A stretch of DNA of 64,000 bases from Isoetes taiwanensis (Eukaryota; Streptophyta; Lycopodiopsida; Isoetales; Isoetaceae): positions 432,001-496,000 of the forward strand of contig JAJEKV010000223.1 in the NCBI GenBank assembly GCA_021234155.1. The letters are read 5' to 3'. Position numbers and translations under genes: made by a program. Each line of letters starts with the position of its first letter. Position 1 is the first letter of the stretch. This document shows positions 1 through 10,921 of the stretch, in pieces. The notes under the pieces were generated by a model. That model saw nothing but the letters and a program-made list of their open reading frames with translations. It was not told where the DNA came from and did not search any database.

Positions 1-1530
1 GGCAGAAGCGGGAAACCTGAGGGCACAAGGACAAGCAGGTTTCAGACCGGAACACTCAACCACAGACCATCTAGTAACCCTCCGGATATTAATAGAGCAG
101 AACAAAGCACAGGGAAGGAAAATAATTTGCTGCTTTGTAGATTTCAGGATTGCAAACTATACCATAGGGTATATGCAAAGATGGAGCAAGAAAGGCAGCC
201 AATAGACTGTGATACAGGCGTCAAACAGGGGTGCCCTCTATCCCCGACTCTATTTGGGATATACATAGATGTATTACAGGGTTACATAGCAGAACAGCAA
301 GGGGACGAATACGCCTCTACATTAGGAGATACCAAGGTACCAATTATGCTGTACGCTGATGATCTGAGCATGATGGCCACAAAAAAAAGGGGATGCACAG
401 ACTACTAAAGATATTGAAAAATTTAAGTGAAAAAACAGGGCTAACAGTAAATCTAGCAAAAACCAAGATAGTCATCTTCGGCCATAAGAATAGGCATAGA
501 CCTTTCAGATATAGGGAGACAGACATAAAGGAAGCAACAGAATATAAGTATCTGGGGTATGATGCACACGGCATGGGGAAGTGGGCTAAAGATGCAGACA
601 GAGGTTCCAATCAGCCATAGGGAGCTATTTCAATATGAAATTTTTTTGCAATAAAAATAGAATAATTGACTGGGACATCAAATGCTACTTATTCAGTGCA
701 GTAGTAGCCACAACACAATTATACGGAGCGGAAGCTTGGGGGCCAGGCTTAACAGAGAAAAAATGGAAAAAACAGGAAGGAATCCTCAGGCAATGGCACA
801 AACAGGAATTTAAGATACGGGCAAATACGCCACTAACAATCATGATACTCGAAACCGGGCAGAAACCAATGGAGGTGAGAGCATGGGAGAGGACCATCAG
901 GTACCTAATTAAGGACAATGCAGGAGACCATCAAGGGAAGTTGTCTAGTATCGCAATCATTGAGTCAGCAAAATCACACATTCTCATATAGGCAGTGGAT
1001 GGTTTAAGGAAGTGGCAAGATGGACCAGAGAGATGGGATTGAGTCTGAGTGACCTAATAAAAGAAGGGCACTGAAATGAAAAATGGGCGGACAGAGCTAC
1101 AAGAGCATGGCTGCAAAAACACATAGGACCCAAGACACTCTGGCTCATGACAATTTTCAATCCAGAACAACAGGTAGGACACCCGATATACCGGGATGAC
1201 ATACTAGGAAAAGCCAGAAGAGACATCCTGGCTAGATTCAGGATGGGGAGTCATGATCTAAGAATCGAAAAGGACAGGTGGAGGGGAATAGACAAGGAGT
1301 ACCGAATATGCAGAATCTGCGACACTGGGAGAGTGGAGGATGAGAGCCACATGATTAACGAGTGCCCGATATACGGGGACATCAGAGACAGATACAGAAA
1401 TATAAGATGGGGGCAACCAGTACACTTCATAAAATCTCTTGAAGCTCGAGCATTAGATGTGTTTTTGCCTACAACAATATTCATTATGAGATATAATATA
1501 TACATGTGTAAGAACCATACTAGGCCATAA
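1..1530 (+). pseudogene. LINE reverse transcriptase relic
   Basis: Non-LTR retrotransposon polymerase, broken and running off the left edge. Frame 3 from base 2 encodes an RT fingers segment (QAGFRPEHSTTDHL, then CCFVDF). Around 190-390 another frame gives GVKQGCPLSPTLFG and the catalytic YADD (aspartates 3 and 4 bind metal). The thumb-like KTGLTVNLAKTK follows at 430-480 and LYGAEAWGP at 720-750. A C-terminal zinc-knuckle-like motif of the form C-x2-C-x8-H-x4-C lies near 1306-1370. At least three frameshifts and internal losses separate these blocks, and the FVDF block lacks its following Ala-Phe-Asp. The same motif set recurs in the minus-strand LINE at 47.7-51.7 kb, so both belong to one clade. 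It is dead. The family call is firm, the exact clade is not. Confidence 0.85.
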
Positions 1531-1582
1531 AGGTGGAAAAGGCCAAAGCTGCACGCATCCAGTAATGGAGAATGCGAACATA

Positions 1583-2775
1583 AACTGCTAGAACCGACTG
1601 ATCTTCCACCAACTTGGTGCAAGTCAAACTAATTATTTGGAGTTAACAATCTGAATAACAGAAACAAGCGGCAAAAGAAAAAAAATATTGAAGAAAAGAA
1701 TGGTAGGGATAAAAATTTCTCATCCCCCTACCCTTTACATTGAAAAATCGCCCCTCACAGGCCATCTGCGAGCCCTAACGAGCTTGCCAGGCCTTTATCC
1801 CATGTAATGGCTGTGAGAGGTAATTGTCTGTGTGAGCCCTTTACCCATATTTTCTTACCAACCAAAAATATCAAGCACAAAAGAGTCTACTAAGACTAAA
1901 GTGTGACCAACAATGGAAAGCGGGAGACCGCCAAAAAGTAACCAAGGAGATTTTTAATAAAAGATACGAGGAAGGGAGAAACACCTTAACACCCTGCCCC
2001 TTGGGTTTTTATGCCTAAAACAGCCATAACGCTCTATGGCGTTATCACGAAGGCTCATAACACCATCGGAACAGGGTGTTAAGGGAGATAACGTAGAATG
2101 ACATAGTCCAGGGCGTATCTCGTTTAAAATATATAGCATATTAACCAGAAACTGCCCTCGTTTAATATGTCTTGGGAAACTACCAGAACCACCTAATCTT
2201 CCACCAATTTGTGCAAATGACATTGATTATTTGAATCTAACAATCTGGATACATGAACTAAGCGGCAGAAGAAAAGAATTCAGAAGAAAAAATGCCAGGG
2301 AGAGTAAATTCTCTCCCCTACCCTTTACGGTGGAAAATCGCCCCAAGAAGACCCTTACCCCATGTAACGGCTTGGGGGGGCCGCCTAACCCTACCTTAGA
2401 GGCGCCTCACATGTAGATTTTGAGGCATTCACATGAACTCAATCAGAGACGGCCGGCTTGACGTCTGAGCCGGTCGTCTTCGAACTGCTGGAGCAGTTCA
2501 CACTTGGAGCGGCTCAACGGCTTGACGTCCGGCAAGTTTTTGCCGGTGACATGTGAGGCGTCCCTTAGTAGTCTTGCATTTCTATCTGATCTACCTATCT
2601 ATGCCAATGAACCCTTTCACCTGTATTTTCTTACCAACCAAAAATATCCAAGCATAAATGAGTCGACTAGAATTGGAGCGTTGCCGACAATGGAAAGCGA
2701 GACATGAGACCCTCAAAAAATAATCACGGAAAATTTTTAATAAAAGATATGAGTAGCCTAACGGAGAAACACCTC
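1583..2775. repeat. Diverged direct repeat, two copies
   Basis: Copy A (about 1583-1985) and copy B (about 2177-2775) share ordered blocks: a CTTCCACCAA segment, a purine-rich AGCGGCA segment, a CCCTACCCTTTAC segment, a TATTTTCTTACCAACCAAAA segment, and a TTTTTAATAAAAGATA end followed by GAGAAACACCT. Copy B carries about 200 extra bases in its middle. The first copy begins right after the LINE relic. They could be terminal repeats of an unrecognised element or a tandem duplication. No coding sequence was seen in either. Confidence 0.6.
1984..2084. repeat. 13-bp perfect inverted repeat between the direct repeats
   Basis: CCTTAACACCCTG at 1984-1996 is matched exactly in inverse by 2072-2084. 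The roughly 75-base loop holds a second small hairpin (AACGC/GCGTT, 2028-2045). It lies in the spacer between the two direct-repeat copies. Function unknown. Confidence 0.6.
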
Positions 2776-4638
2776 ATTTAGATTCAATGTACTACTTTAA
2801 ATGGACACTCTATGAGCCACGTATGAAAACTAATGTAAACAAAACAATTAAACTTTGGATCTTATTTAGGACTGACTATGCATGTGAAAGGAGGCCATCC
2901 ATGTTATTTAGGTAAGCGACCCATCACAAGAGACACAAACAAGTCACGTATCACCCTATATGCACAGAATGTTTTCTGTTCTCGATAGACAATACATGCA
3001 AGTAACATGAAATCTAAAGAATTCATGAAGAGCACGTGGAAGCACAGGAAATTATGTTTTTTCTACTATTCCAGGCACAAAGCTACGCTCAGGCCTCTTT
3101 TGAATAATGTTTATGATCATAAAATGCCTTGTTTTTTTATTCCTATGGCAGGTTGACTATACGTGGCGATCAACAGACAAATAAAAAGCATGGAGCTTAA
3201 ATTCATACAATATATCAGTTGGAGTAGTTTAATGCATTTTGCAGCATGGAGCATCAGAGACAAATGGAAATGGGAAAAGAGAAAGGGATTCTTTAACCAG
3301 AAGGGATCAGATCTCAACATATTAACAAAGCGTAGATGCGAGGTCTAGCTAGTGATGAATGAAATAGTGGAAAGGGAGAGATTAGGTCAACAAATTAACA
3401 AAGCCTAGATGCCAAGTCTAGCTAGTGATGAATGAAATAGTGGAAAGAAAGAGATTAGGATACTGACTGAGGTGATAGTTGGAGGGACTGCAACATATTG
3501 ACATGCCACTGACTGAAGAAAACTTGCTTCTAAGAAAAAGGGTTGGTGGCATGCCCGGGACCCCACAAGCACAAGCATCCCCTGAGCTACTAGTGTCAAA
3601 AGAGAAAAAAGACACACATGCTGAGCAAAGCCACATATGATGAGCAAAGGCAATGGTTAAAAAAAAAACACATGTAGCTGAGCAAAGCAATGGTTAAAGA
3701 AAAGACTAGGGGTTAAAAAGAGCAGCAAGAAAGAAAGAGATGGGCTTGGATTTTCCCTTCCAAGCTACTACTCCCCTTATTTTAAAAATACCAAAAAATG
3801 CCTTTGTTTTTCATCAAATTCTGACACGCTCGAATACAGAATCTTGCCCGTAACAGCCTCGTGCGAATGATTAGGAGAATCCAGTATCATACATGTATAA
3901 TTTCGTACAATACTCGTATAATGTACCTTGTATGTATTATTTCTCGTATCACGCTGATTATGGTGGGTGAAGAAGACAGTAAAAGCGATCTTGATCGCCA
4001 TGGCTATGGCGCCTCCAAGCTGTTAAATAGTTCTGGTTTTATGAGGCAGAAGTGGGCGATTTATATGCGGAATTCCACGATCTTGCAATGCCGGAAGTAT
4101 TTAGATCAGATTTGAATGGACGGAGCAGAGAAAGCTCTGTAAAACGAGCAGCTTTTTGTCTCTTATAGTACTAAAGGTAGTAGCCGTTGGGTAAGCATCG
4201 CAGTGGTTGAGGAGGAGTAAATGCCTCTGGGAATTTTGAGCGCCAAGTCGTTGTTAATCTCTGTCTGATCCATCTACGTAGTTGTTATTGTGGATAATCT
4301 TCCTTTTTAGCAATCAATCTGGTAGTGTGCCAAACGGGCCGGTTTTTTGCAAAATATCTTCGATTCCGCGATTTTGTAGTCCCAGGTACTCGTCATTCTA
4401 GATCTTATGCACATTTGGGCTCGATTCTTTTTGGAACTGCTCTGCATGTCATGATTGGTGGGAGATGGAGTTCTTAGTGCAAAAATTGTTTTCTTTGTTC
4501 CATTCTCTGATGTACAGAAACTAGGTCAGGCCAGCACGATGCAAACTTGCATCTGGGTGGTTCTTTACCGTCTCAAAGCTCGCAATTTGGCAGGTAAAAG
4601 GGGCATTTTGTGAAAGAGCGGCGTTTTGAAACAAGAAA
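2776..4638. other. Spacer without a recognised gene
   Basis: No convincing gene was seen. It contains a 73-bp tandem duplication (3321-3463) and a purine-rich stretch with repeated GAGCAAAG words (3600-3720). The last 500 bases are presumably the promoter and 5' UTR of the TPX2-domain gene starting at 4639. No clear TATA box was identified. Confidence 0.4.
3321..3463. repeat. 73-bp tandem duplication
   Basis: Two adjacent units (3321-3393 and 3394-3463) both contain ATTAACAAAG, then TCTAGCTAGTGATGAATGAA and ATAGTGGAAAG. They differ at only a few bases, so the duplication is fairly recent. Non-coding. Confidence 0.8.
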
Positions 4639-7402
4639 ATGGGACCCTTTTCGTTGGAAACTCATACTGGTTCGAAATATCAAGATGGAGACGACGCACA
4701 GGTATTTCTGTTTGATTTGTCTCCTCTTTCTTCTTACTGATTATGTTGTGTAGCTGCCCAATTGTATGATCATATCTATTTGAATGCCGGAATTGATAAT
4801 TTTCCCTCTGTTTTCGTAACCAGTTAACATGTGGCGCATCTGAAAGGCCCGAGGGTGTCTCCATCTTTTTTGGAAGGAGATCGATAGAATCTGTTAAGAG
4901 CTCGGTAGTGAAGAGGCGCACTGATGTTCCACGGCAGTATCTTGAAGACGTGGAAGAGACATCGAGCCCAGGGGCAGTTGCTCGAAAAGCTGCCTTTTTT
5001 GACAAATACATCAGGACAATATCTTTAGAAAAATCTTCGTCCCCAAATCTAAGTAGTGGGCAAGATGCTGATCGTCACCAGCAGAACGGTGCTGCCCGAA
5101 ATTTGGATTTTGAATCATTTTTGTCCAAAGATCAAGCCTCTGAAGTAACTGTGGAGAATAAGAGTTTGAATCCCTCCAATGGCAGTATAGGGAACGACAT
5201 ATTCAGATACAACGTCGGTAATGAAAGTAGCTTAGAAACTGAATCTTGGTTTTCCAAAGGGGAAATTCGGTGCTCTTCTAAGGAGGGCAAGAAGAAACGT
5301 CCGATAAATGATGAGTATAGGGAAATCGAGACTGAGGTAGAATATTTCGCAGGAAATGGCATGCATTATACCAGCAAGGAAGAGGATATTGAACGGATAG
5401 AAGAATTTGTAGTCCAGGATGAGTTCCACGAACATGCACAGGAGAAAGAAGCCGAAGAGGCACCTGAATGTTTTCCAATGTCAAGCAAATTAGAGACATG
5501 CCTGGAGATGCAGGAAAAGGAATTTGCATCTACACACAACTCAGATCACGACGTAAGAAGTGCGTTGATACCAAGAAATGGAGAATATGCACTTGAGCAG
5601 GTAGATCCTGTAAGATCAGGTCAGGTAAAATGGGAACATTTGTTGGTTCAAACTAAGGCTTCAAGCCATGAACCAATAAAAACCACGGAAGGGACTCAAC
5701 ACAAAAACTCTCAAGAGTTAAACAGAGTAAGTCCATTCTTTTATCCAGAAGTTCCAAAATCTTAAAGCTTGTCTTGCCATGCATAGCATCTGTACCATGC
5801 TGTCAGATCCTAAGAATGATTCTATCAGAGGTTGCTAAGAATAAGTTCTCACTTTGTCTGTACTTTTTTCTAGGAAAATGGGAAGCCAACCAAGAAGTTG
5901 ATGCAGTCCAAAGTTCCTTCAACTCTTTCTAAGAGCAACGTGAGGGCCTCATCTTTGACAATGAAGGGAAGCAATACATGGAACTCTTCATCTTCTGGAA
6001 GGCTTTCTAGTGTTCCCGCTTCTCGGACAAAGGCCCGCAACCCGCACAGTGCCTCATCACTGGAAACAACCAATAACAAACGGACTTTATTGCCAGGCAA
6101 AGTTAATTCATCACAAATTCCATCTCCAGCAAGAACTAGAGATTTTCCCTCAGCTGCTCAGACACTGTCTGCTCCAAGGCCCACAGTTAGACAAAGTGCT
6201 ACAAAGCAAGTTGGCGGTGGAGCACATTTGGGTGCTGCTAGAAAAACTGTTTTACCACTTTCTACAAACAAATTAGCTGAACCAATCAAGCCTATGTCAA
6301 ATTTGGGTAATGGAGTACCTCGAAAAGCAACACAGGTATAGTTTAATATCCTGTTTATACAACAGCTTTTAGCTTCCAATTCTAGTTGCCTTATATGGCT
6401 TCTTGTTTATAGGTGCCAAGAGCTCCAAAGCCAGTTGGCAAGCCTTTATCAGATTCTATAAGGTAGGTAGTAGTGGCTATGGATATCATATTAGTAATAT
6501 GAGTCATGGCTAAGGTTGTTATGAACAGATCAAGCGTTGTTTCAAAAGCAAAGCATAGTAGCACAAATGGCTTCAACTTTAAGAGTGATGCACGAGCTGA
6601 GAAACGAAAAGAGGTATCAGTGTCTAGTGGTGTATTTTTATTCAATATGACATAAGTTGTTATTCTTCCTTCTCTCATAATACGATTGTCCGTATAGTTT
6701 AATTCCAAACTGGAGGTCAAAATGGCGGCCAAAGAAGAGGCTCAACCAAAATCACAGGTCCACTTTAATTTGCAGCATTAATCCTCTACTATGAAGATTC
6801 AACTGTCATGAATGCCTAAAGTACAACTACAGGTGATGATTTCAGGAGGCCGAATGCAAAGAACTCCACAACATGCCAAGATCTTACCAAGGAACTCAGC
6901 CACTGAAATGCGACATAAGGAAGGTCAGCTAGATGGTGCTTTTTTGTTGCTAATTATCACTTTTACCTCATTGCTTTACTGCGTACCTCAGGCACGAGGA
7001 GGGCAAAATGCAACTGAAACAGCCAATAATAAGTCTGACCTGTTTCAAGCAAAAAGCCCAGTTCCAGTAACGAGAATGACTAGAAAGAAGGGGTCCGAGG
7101 AAGCTAGTAACAGATATGGCTCCGTGCCAATGTTACATGATACTGTTCATGTCCAAGAAGACCTTGAAGATGGAGAAGAAATGCCTGAATGCTATGAGAC
7201 AATTGAAACTCATGATGGTAAGCGGGATATGTTAGTCATTTTTCCGGTGCAACGGAGGAAGGAACAAAGAAAACTTAATGATACGAAGTTATATGAGAAG
7301 AAGATTAGCAGAGGCCGAACATCCATGTTTGATACACAAAAGCATGGACTCAAGTATGGGAAAAGTATATCGCCAGTTGTTGACGCAATTGTAGTGTCAT
7401 GA
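4639..7402 (+). CDS. TPX2-domain microtubule-binding protein (WVD2/WDL-like), 8 exons
   Basis: Predicted 703-residue protein of the plant WAVE-DAMPENED2-like/TPX2 C-terminal family, which binds and bundles cortical microtubules. Exons inferred from GT-AG sites with matching phases: 4639-4701, 4824-5726, 5874-6335, 6413-6462, 6529-6613, 6698-6757, 6846-6923 and 6992-7402. The start MGPFSLETHTG is chosen because its exon ends in phase 0, matching exon 2. The N-terminal 475 or so residues are low-complexity and rich in Ser, Lys and Glu. The TPX2 signature spans exons 5-7: FKSDARAEKRKE, then FNSKLEVKMAAKEEA, then EAECKELHNMPRSYQ. The block normally joining the Lys-rich helix to MPxFY (Arg/Lys-Ser-Leu-x-Phe-Lys) is missing, as if about nine residues were deleted in frame. 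Exon 8 is family-unlike, basic and acidic by turns. No frame break was found. It may be a divergent working gene or a recent loss of function. Confidence 0.78.
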
Positions 7403-7962
7403 GCAGCTCAATTGCTCATGCTTAAATTATAACAGAGATCATTGTAACAGGGATCGCCCTGGGCCTGCTTCATACGAAAACGTGCTTGTATATATGCATC
7501 TGAAATAATACCCCAAAGGGTTGGATATTGTTTCTTGGTTTTCTCATATTAGAGAACTCCATTGCATATGATCAGGAATTGTTTGTACAGCTGCTTTGAT
7601 TTGGCAGCAGAATCTTGATATATGGTCATATGAATAATGCCTTATCCTGGAAATCTCTTTTTTTTTTCAAAGGCCATAAAGAAAGGTAATGTGATGAAAT
7701 ATTCTACATTGTAACATTTATTGTCAAGATAATCAACCAGGCATGTAGAATCACTGGTTTATGCCTCATTACAAGTCTGGTTTGGTTCATTGAATCATGC
7801 CTGAACCTGGCATAAATGGCCGGGCTGGGGTAAGGGTTGGAATTTGTTGTAAATGCTGGGCTCTAATTTATATGTATCTATCATGGAAATGACAACAGCA
7901 ATCCTTACGTATATAAGAATGTTGCCTAAAGCAACACCTAAAGCAACATTTTTATAACATGG
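7403..7962. other. 3' flank of the TPX2-domain gene
   Basis: AT-rich sequence with no second gene visible. It probably holds the 3' UTR and poly(A) signals of the preceding gene. The short direct repeat CCTAAAGCAACA occurs twice at 7924-7945. Confidence 0.4.
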
Positions 7963-8238
7963 AAACAATTTAGGTTGAATTCTGCGGCAGTAAAATCCTT
8001 GAAATGTTAAGTAAAATCTTGAGAAAACAGGTTAATCTTCAAAATCGGTGGGTAAATCTCCAGAATTGGCTGGGTAAAGCTCTGATCGATCAGGTAAAAT
8101 CAGCCGGAGAAGAAAAGGTGTTTGCTGAGAACGCGGCGCAGGAAGAAACCTAAGAAATTGTTAACATTCAGGGTTTGAAAGTATGCCACATGGCGTGGCG
8201 TTGTTGGACGTGCGGGCAGAATTCAACCTAAACTGTTT
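7963..8238. mobile_element. MITE-like element with 23-bp terminal inverted repeats
   Basis: The left end 7963-7985 (AAACAATTTAGGTTGAATTC then TGC) is matched in inverse by 8216-8238 with one mismatch. The 276-bp interior has no ORF. It carries repeated AAATC words (GTAAAATC, GTAAATCTCC). No clear target-site duplication was found, so the superfamily is open. Confidence 0.7.
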
Positions 8239-8264
8239 TTACGAATTTTGTACCCTTTTGGATT

Positions 8265-8620
8265 AACAATTTGAAAATGCAACTAGGATATTAATTTTTT
8301 CTATGGACCATCGTGACTTGTTCTCTTCTTGCTTCTACATCGTGAACAACAATTTGAGGATAAAACTAGGAGATTAATTTGTTCTATGGACTATCTTCAA
8401 ACTATAGGCTGAAATATTGCATATTAGTATGAATGCCATCAAAGATACAGATAAGATAAGATAAGAATTTTTACGTCCACGGGAACCCAACGGGTTATGG
8501 GACGGATGCAAATGAAATCAACATTGGTTCAAACAAAATGAAGTAGATGCATATAATGACTTAAATGACATCAACATTGGTTCAAACAAAACGAACTTGA
8601 CTTAAAATTCCTTGAAGGTG
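8265..8620. repeat. Short direct repeats and a solitary LINE 3' tail
   Basis: An imperfect unit beginning AACAATTTG and ending TTCTATGGAC occurs at 8265-8312 and 8347-8395. At about 8452-8508 a (GATAA)n run is followed by ACGTCCACGGGAACC and GGTTATGGGAC. This matches the 3' ends of the minus-strand LINEs near 29.65 kb and 47.68 kb, so it is a LINE 3' scrap. A CAACATTGGTTCAAACAAAA block occurs twice (8519-8545 and 8570-8596). Confidence 0.65.
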
Positions 8621-9362
8621 ATATGAGCATGTTGACTTAAATCTCTTAATGGTGTTATGACTAGTCTTACCAAGACTAATTTCATGCCAAGGCTTCCAAG
8701 CATTATATTCTGTTTGAATGGCCTAGAACAAGCTCCGTATATGTCAAACACAGTCATGTTCAAACCGTGTCTAATTGACGTGTTTAAGCCATGGGTCCAG
8801 TTGTTCGCCCATGGGTTTCCATCATGGTGGATGCATATTCATGCCTCTTCACGCTGGATGCAAATCCATACTTGCATATCCCGATCCAGCATACCCCTGA
8901 ATTGACAACTGGCATGTGTACGAATAGAACAGAGAAGAAATTTGAAACAATGCTCAAATGATAGGTTTTGAAATGATGTTGCCCGATTTCTGGATTTTTT
9001 TGAAATGATGCAAGGGGTCGAAATGATGCTGGCTGGTTTTTGATGGAGCATCATTTTGAAGTGATTATCTCTATTTCCTCTTTCTTTTCTGTGCTCTTCA
9101 AAGAATCGCATTTCTCGATCAACAGCATGCTTCTCATCAAAGTTATAAAAGTCTAAAGCTTGAGTTCCTGTCAATTTTGGGTCCGTCCAACAACATTAGA
9201 AAAAGCTCAGATTGTCACCGTCCCATTGCAAAACTAGGTTTATTGTTCTTAAATAAGTTTAGAGTTCCAATTATGGCATGTAATGCATGCATAAAACCAT
9301 TTATACTTTTAGCCCATGCAACAGAAGGGAGAGGTGGCCATTGAACCTTTTTTTTTTTGCTT

Positions 9363-9710
9363 GCAGGTAGAAAAAGAAGGAGACCAGCTGTTGTGAAGTT
9401 AATTTCACGCAACAGTGAGAGCAATGAGGCCACAATTCAGCTAAGAATATTTTTCCAAGTTTCTCCAGAGGTATGGTTAAGAAATTATGGTCATGTAGTT
9501 GCGTAGAAGAGAAGTTAAACTCGTCTGCTCGATCCCTTGACATTGCTGCGAAAGTTTCTGTTGGTTTTGGTGCTCGTAATTCCATGACAGACAGTGAGGA
9601 AGGAGATTGTGGTACAAGTAGGGATCCAAACAAGGTAGTTGCTCGTACACTAGTAAGCATTGTACAAGACATCAATTCATTACGAGGCAGTTGCAGAGGC
9701 TGAACAACAG
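9363..9710 (+). other. Possible exon(s) of an unrecognised gene
   Basis: After an acceptor-like TTTGCTTGCAG, one frame reads RKRRRPAVVKLISRN and stays open to QVSPE before GTATGG. A further open stretch follows (about 9473-9703), with a basic start and an acidic Ser-rich middle. I do not recognise the product. The 3' side is cut off by a LINE fragment at 9712. It could be the remains of a host gene or chance. Low confidence. Confidence 0.25.
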
Positions 9711-9711
9711 C

Positions 9712-10012
9712 TCATGCAGGGGCTGGTGAGACACAATTAACTGAACATACCGTGCCCGGATATAATTGAATGCTGGGCAGGCCTGAAGGGCGTGACATTC
9801 ATCCTCAATGACGCTCTGTTGGCAACACTGACAGATCCTGTCCTCACGTGGCTCCCGAGTCCATCACCTTGTCTCAATGCGGAGGCAGTGTGCACTCGTG
9901 TGAATGGAAGCTATCAGTCTGCGTTTCTTCATGGGCAAATGAGTGCACAAGTAGTATTGTGGGCCTCTTGTGAGCATGGGGTTGACTTGCTACCTGTAGT
10001 GTGCGTGTGGTG
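9712..10012 (-). mobile_element. LINE fragment (zinc-knuckle region)
   Basis: On the minus strand this matches the 3' coding end of the LINE at 47.9-48.25 kb. Shared runs include GTGACATTCATCCTCAAT versus ATGACATTCATCCTCAAT, CAATGCGGAGGC, GAATGGAAGCTAT and TTCTTCATGGGCAAAT. It is a short scrap with no RT domain and cannot encode a working protein. Confidence 0.8.
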
Positions 10013-10019
10013 TATTTTT

Positions 10020-10670
10020 AGTTAATTTGCACTCCAAACCTATGGTTTGGGCATGCTTACTTTCTTTTTGTAATCATGGTTCAATCTCATGAGTTCTAAT
10101 GTTGCCATATCATTGTTTTGTTGTGGTGTTATGGGATAAAATGTGTGGCCATGGTTCTTTGATACACATCGATTGTAGGTGTAGCTTTGTTACGTGAGCT
10201 CTATAACAATTTCACGCTGTTATAGCGGGTTCAACGCCCATTCTTTGAATTTATTGATGTTCCTCTTCCTTATGACTTCATTGCCGCTATTTTGTATATT
10301 AAATGCTCTTAAGCATTTCTATTGATTTAACAGGGAAATAGGAAGCCACAACTAGTGGTGTGGTTTGTTTTGTGGTGTTTTTCAAACACATGATCATATA
10401 TCGATGGATCTATACATTCGTTATTATTCTTAATATGATTTTATACATCCATTATTATTCTTAATATGATTGATAGATAGTATGAATGATCGCATTCCAT
10501 GTTCTTCTACAAAAAACAATGTTGTTTCATATTCCAAGATTCATTTTCTAAGTAGTTCCACTGCATCATTGTACTTATGATGGAGTTCATTTTTTAAAAA
10601 ACAATCCCTAGGCCCCGAAGGGGCCAATATTTTTTACCCATGCATAACCCATTATATATCCTTCTATATA
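10020..10670. other. AT-rich spacer beside the Helitron
   Basis: No gene was seen. It holds a short duplicated TATACATCCATTATTATTC-like segment (10406-10465). A strong hairpin, GGCCCCGAAGGGGCC at 10611-10625, lies in A/T-rich sequence just outside the Helitron end. Confidence 0.4.
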
Positions 10671-10870
10671 TACAAGAATTTGGCGCCGGCGGAGCCGGCG
10701 CCTTGTGTGGTGGATTACAACATTGTAGATAGGGACAACTCGCGTTTTTTTTTTAGCTAAGTTTTAGTGCACCCCTGGGAGTCGAACCCAGGTGCGACCA
10801 TCGGTGCGGCGCCCATGGTGTAGAGGGAGCACCGATCTCCGAGGGGATCGGTGCTCCATCTACATCCTAA
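10671..10870 (-). mobile_element. Helitron-like 3' terminus, copy 1
   Basis: Read on the minus strand, the helicase gene is followed by: a 12-bp-stem hairpin (GAGCACCGATC/GATCGGTGCTC, 10826-10857); a tRNA T-arm-like stem-loop containing GGTTCGACTCC (10778-10788); a spacer; and a 9-bp-stem GC hairpin (10682-10702) followed by AAATTCTTGTATATATA. The same order occurs after helicase copy 2 (24.37-24.50 kb), and a degenerate version sits at 42.01-42.11 kb. A hairpin just before the 3' end is typical of Helitrons. The usual CTRR end is not evident, so a variant Helitron/Helentron is possible. Confidence 0.75.
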
Positions 10871-10921
10871 GCATGAGATGGAGGGAGTGTTTTTTTTTTT
10901 TTTTTTGGGTACGCACCTTGT

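Noticed and set aside
2231-2416. 61-codon ORF inside the direct repeat
   Set aside because: Not conserved in the other repeat copy and no domain.
10741-10800. A complete tRNA gene at the Helitron end
   Set aside because: Only the T-arm/B-box is present. No acceptor stem pairing, D-arm or anticodon arm could be made.
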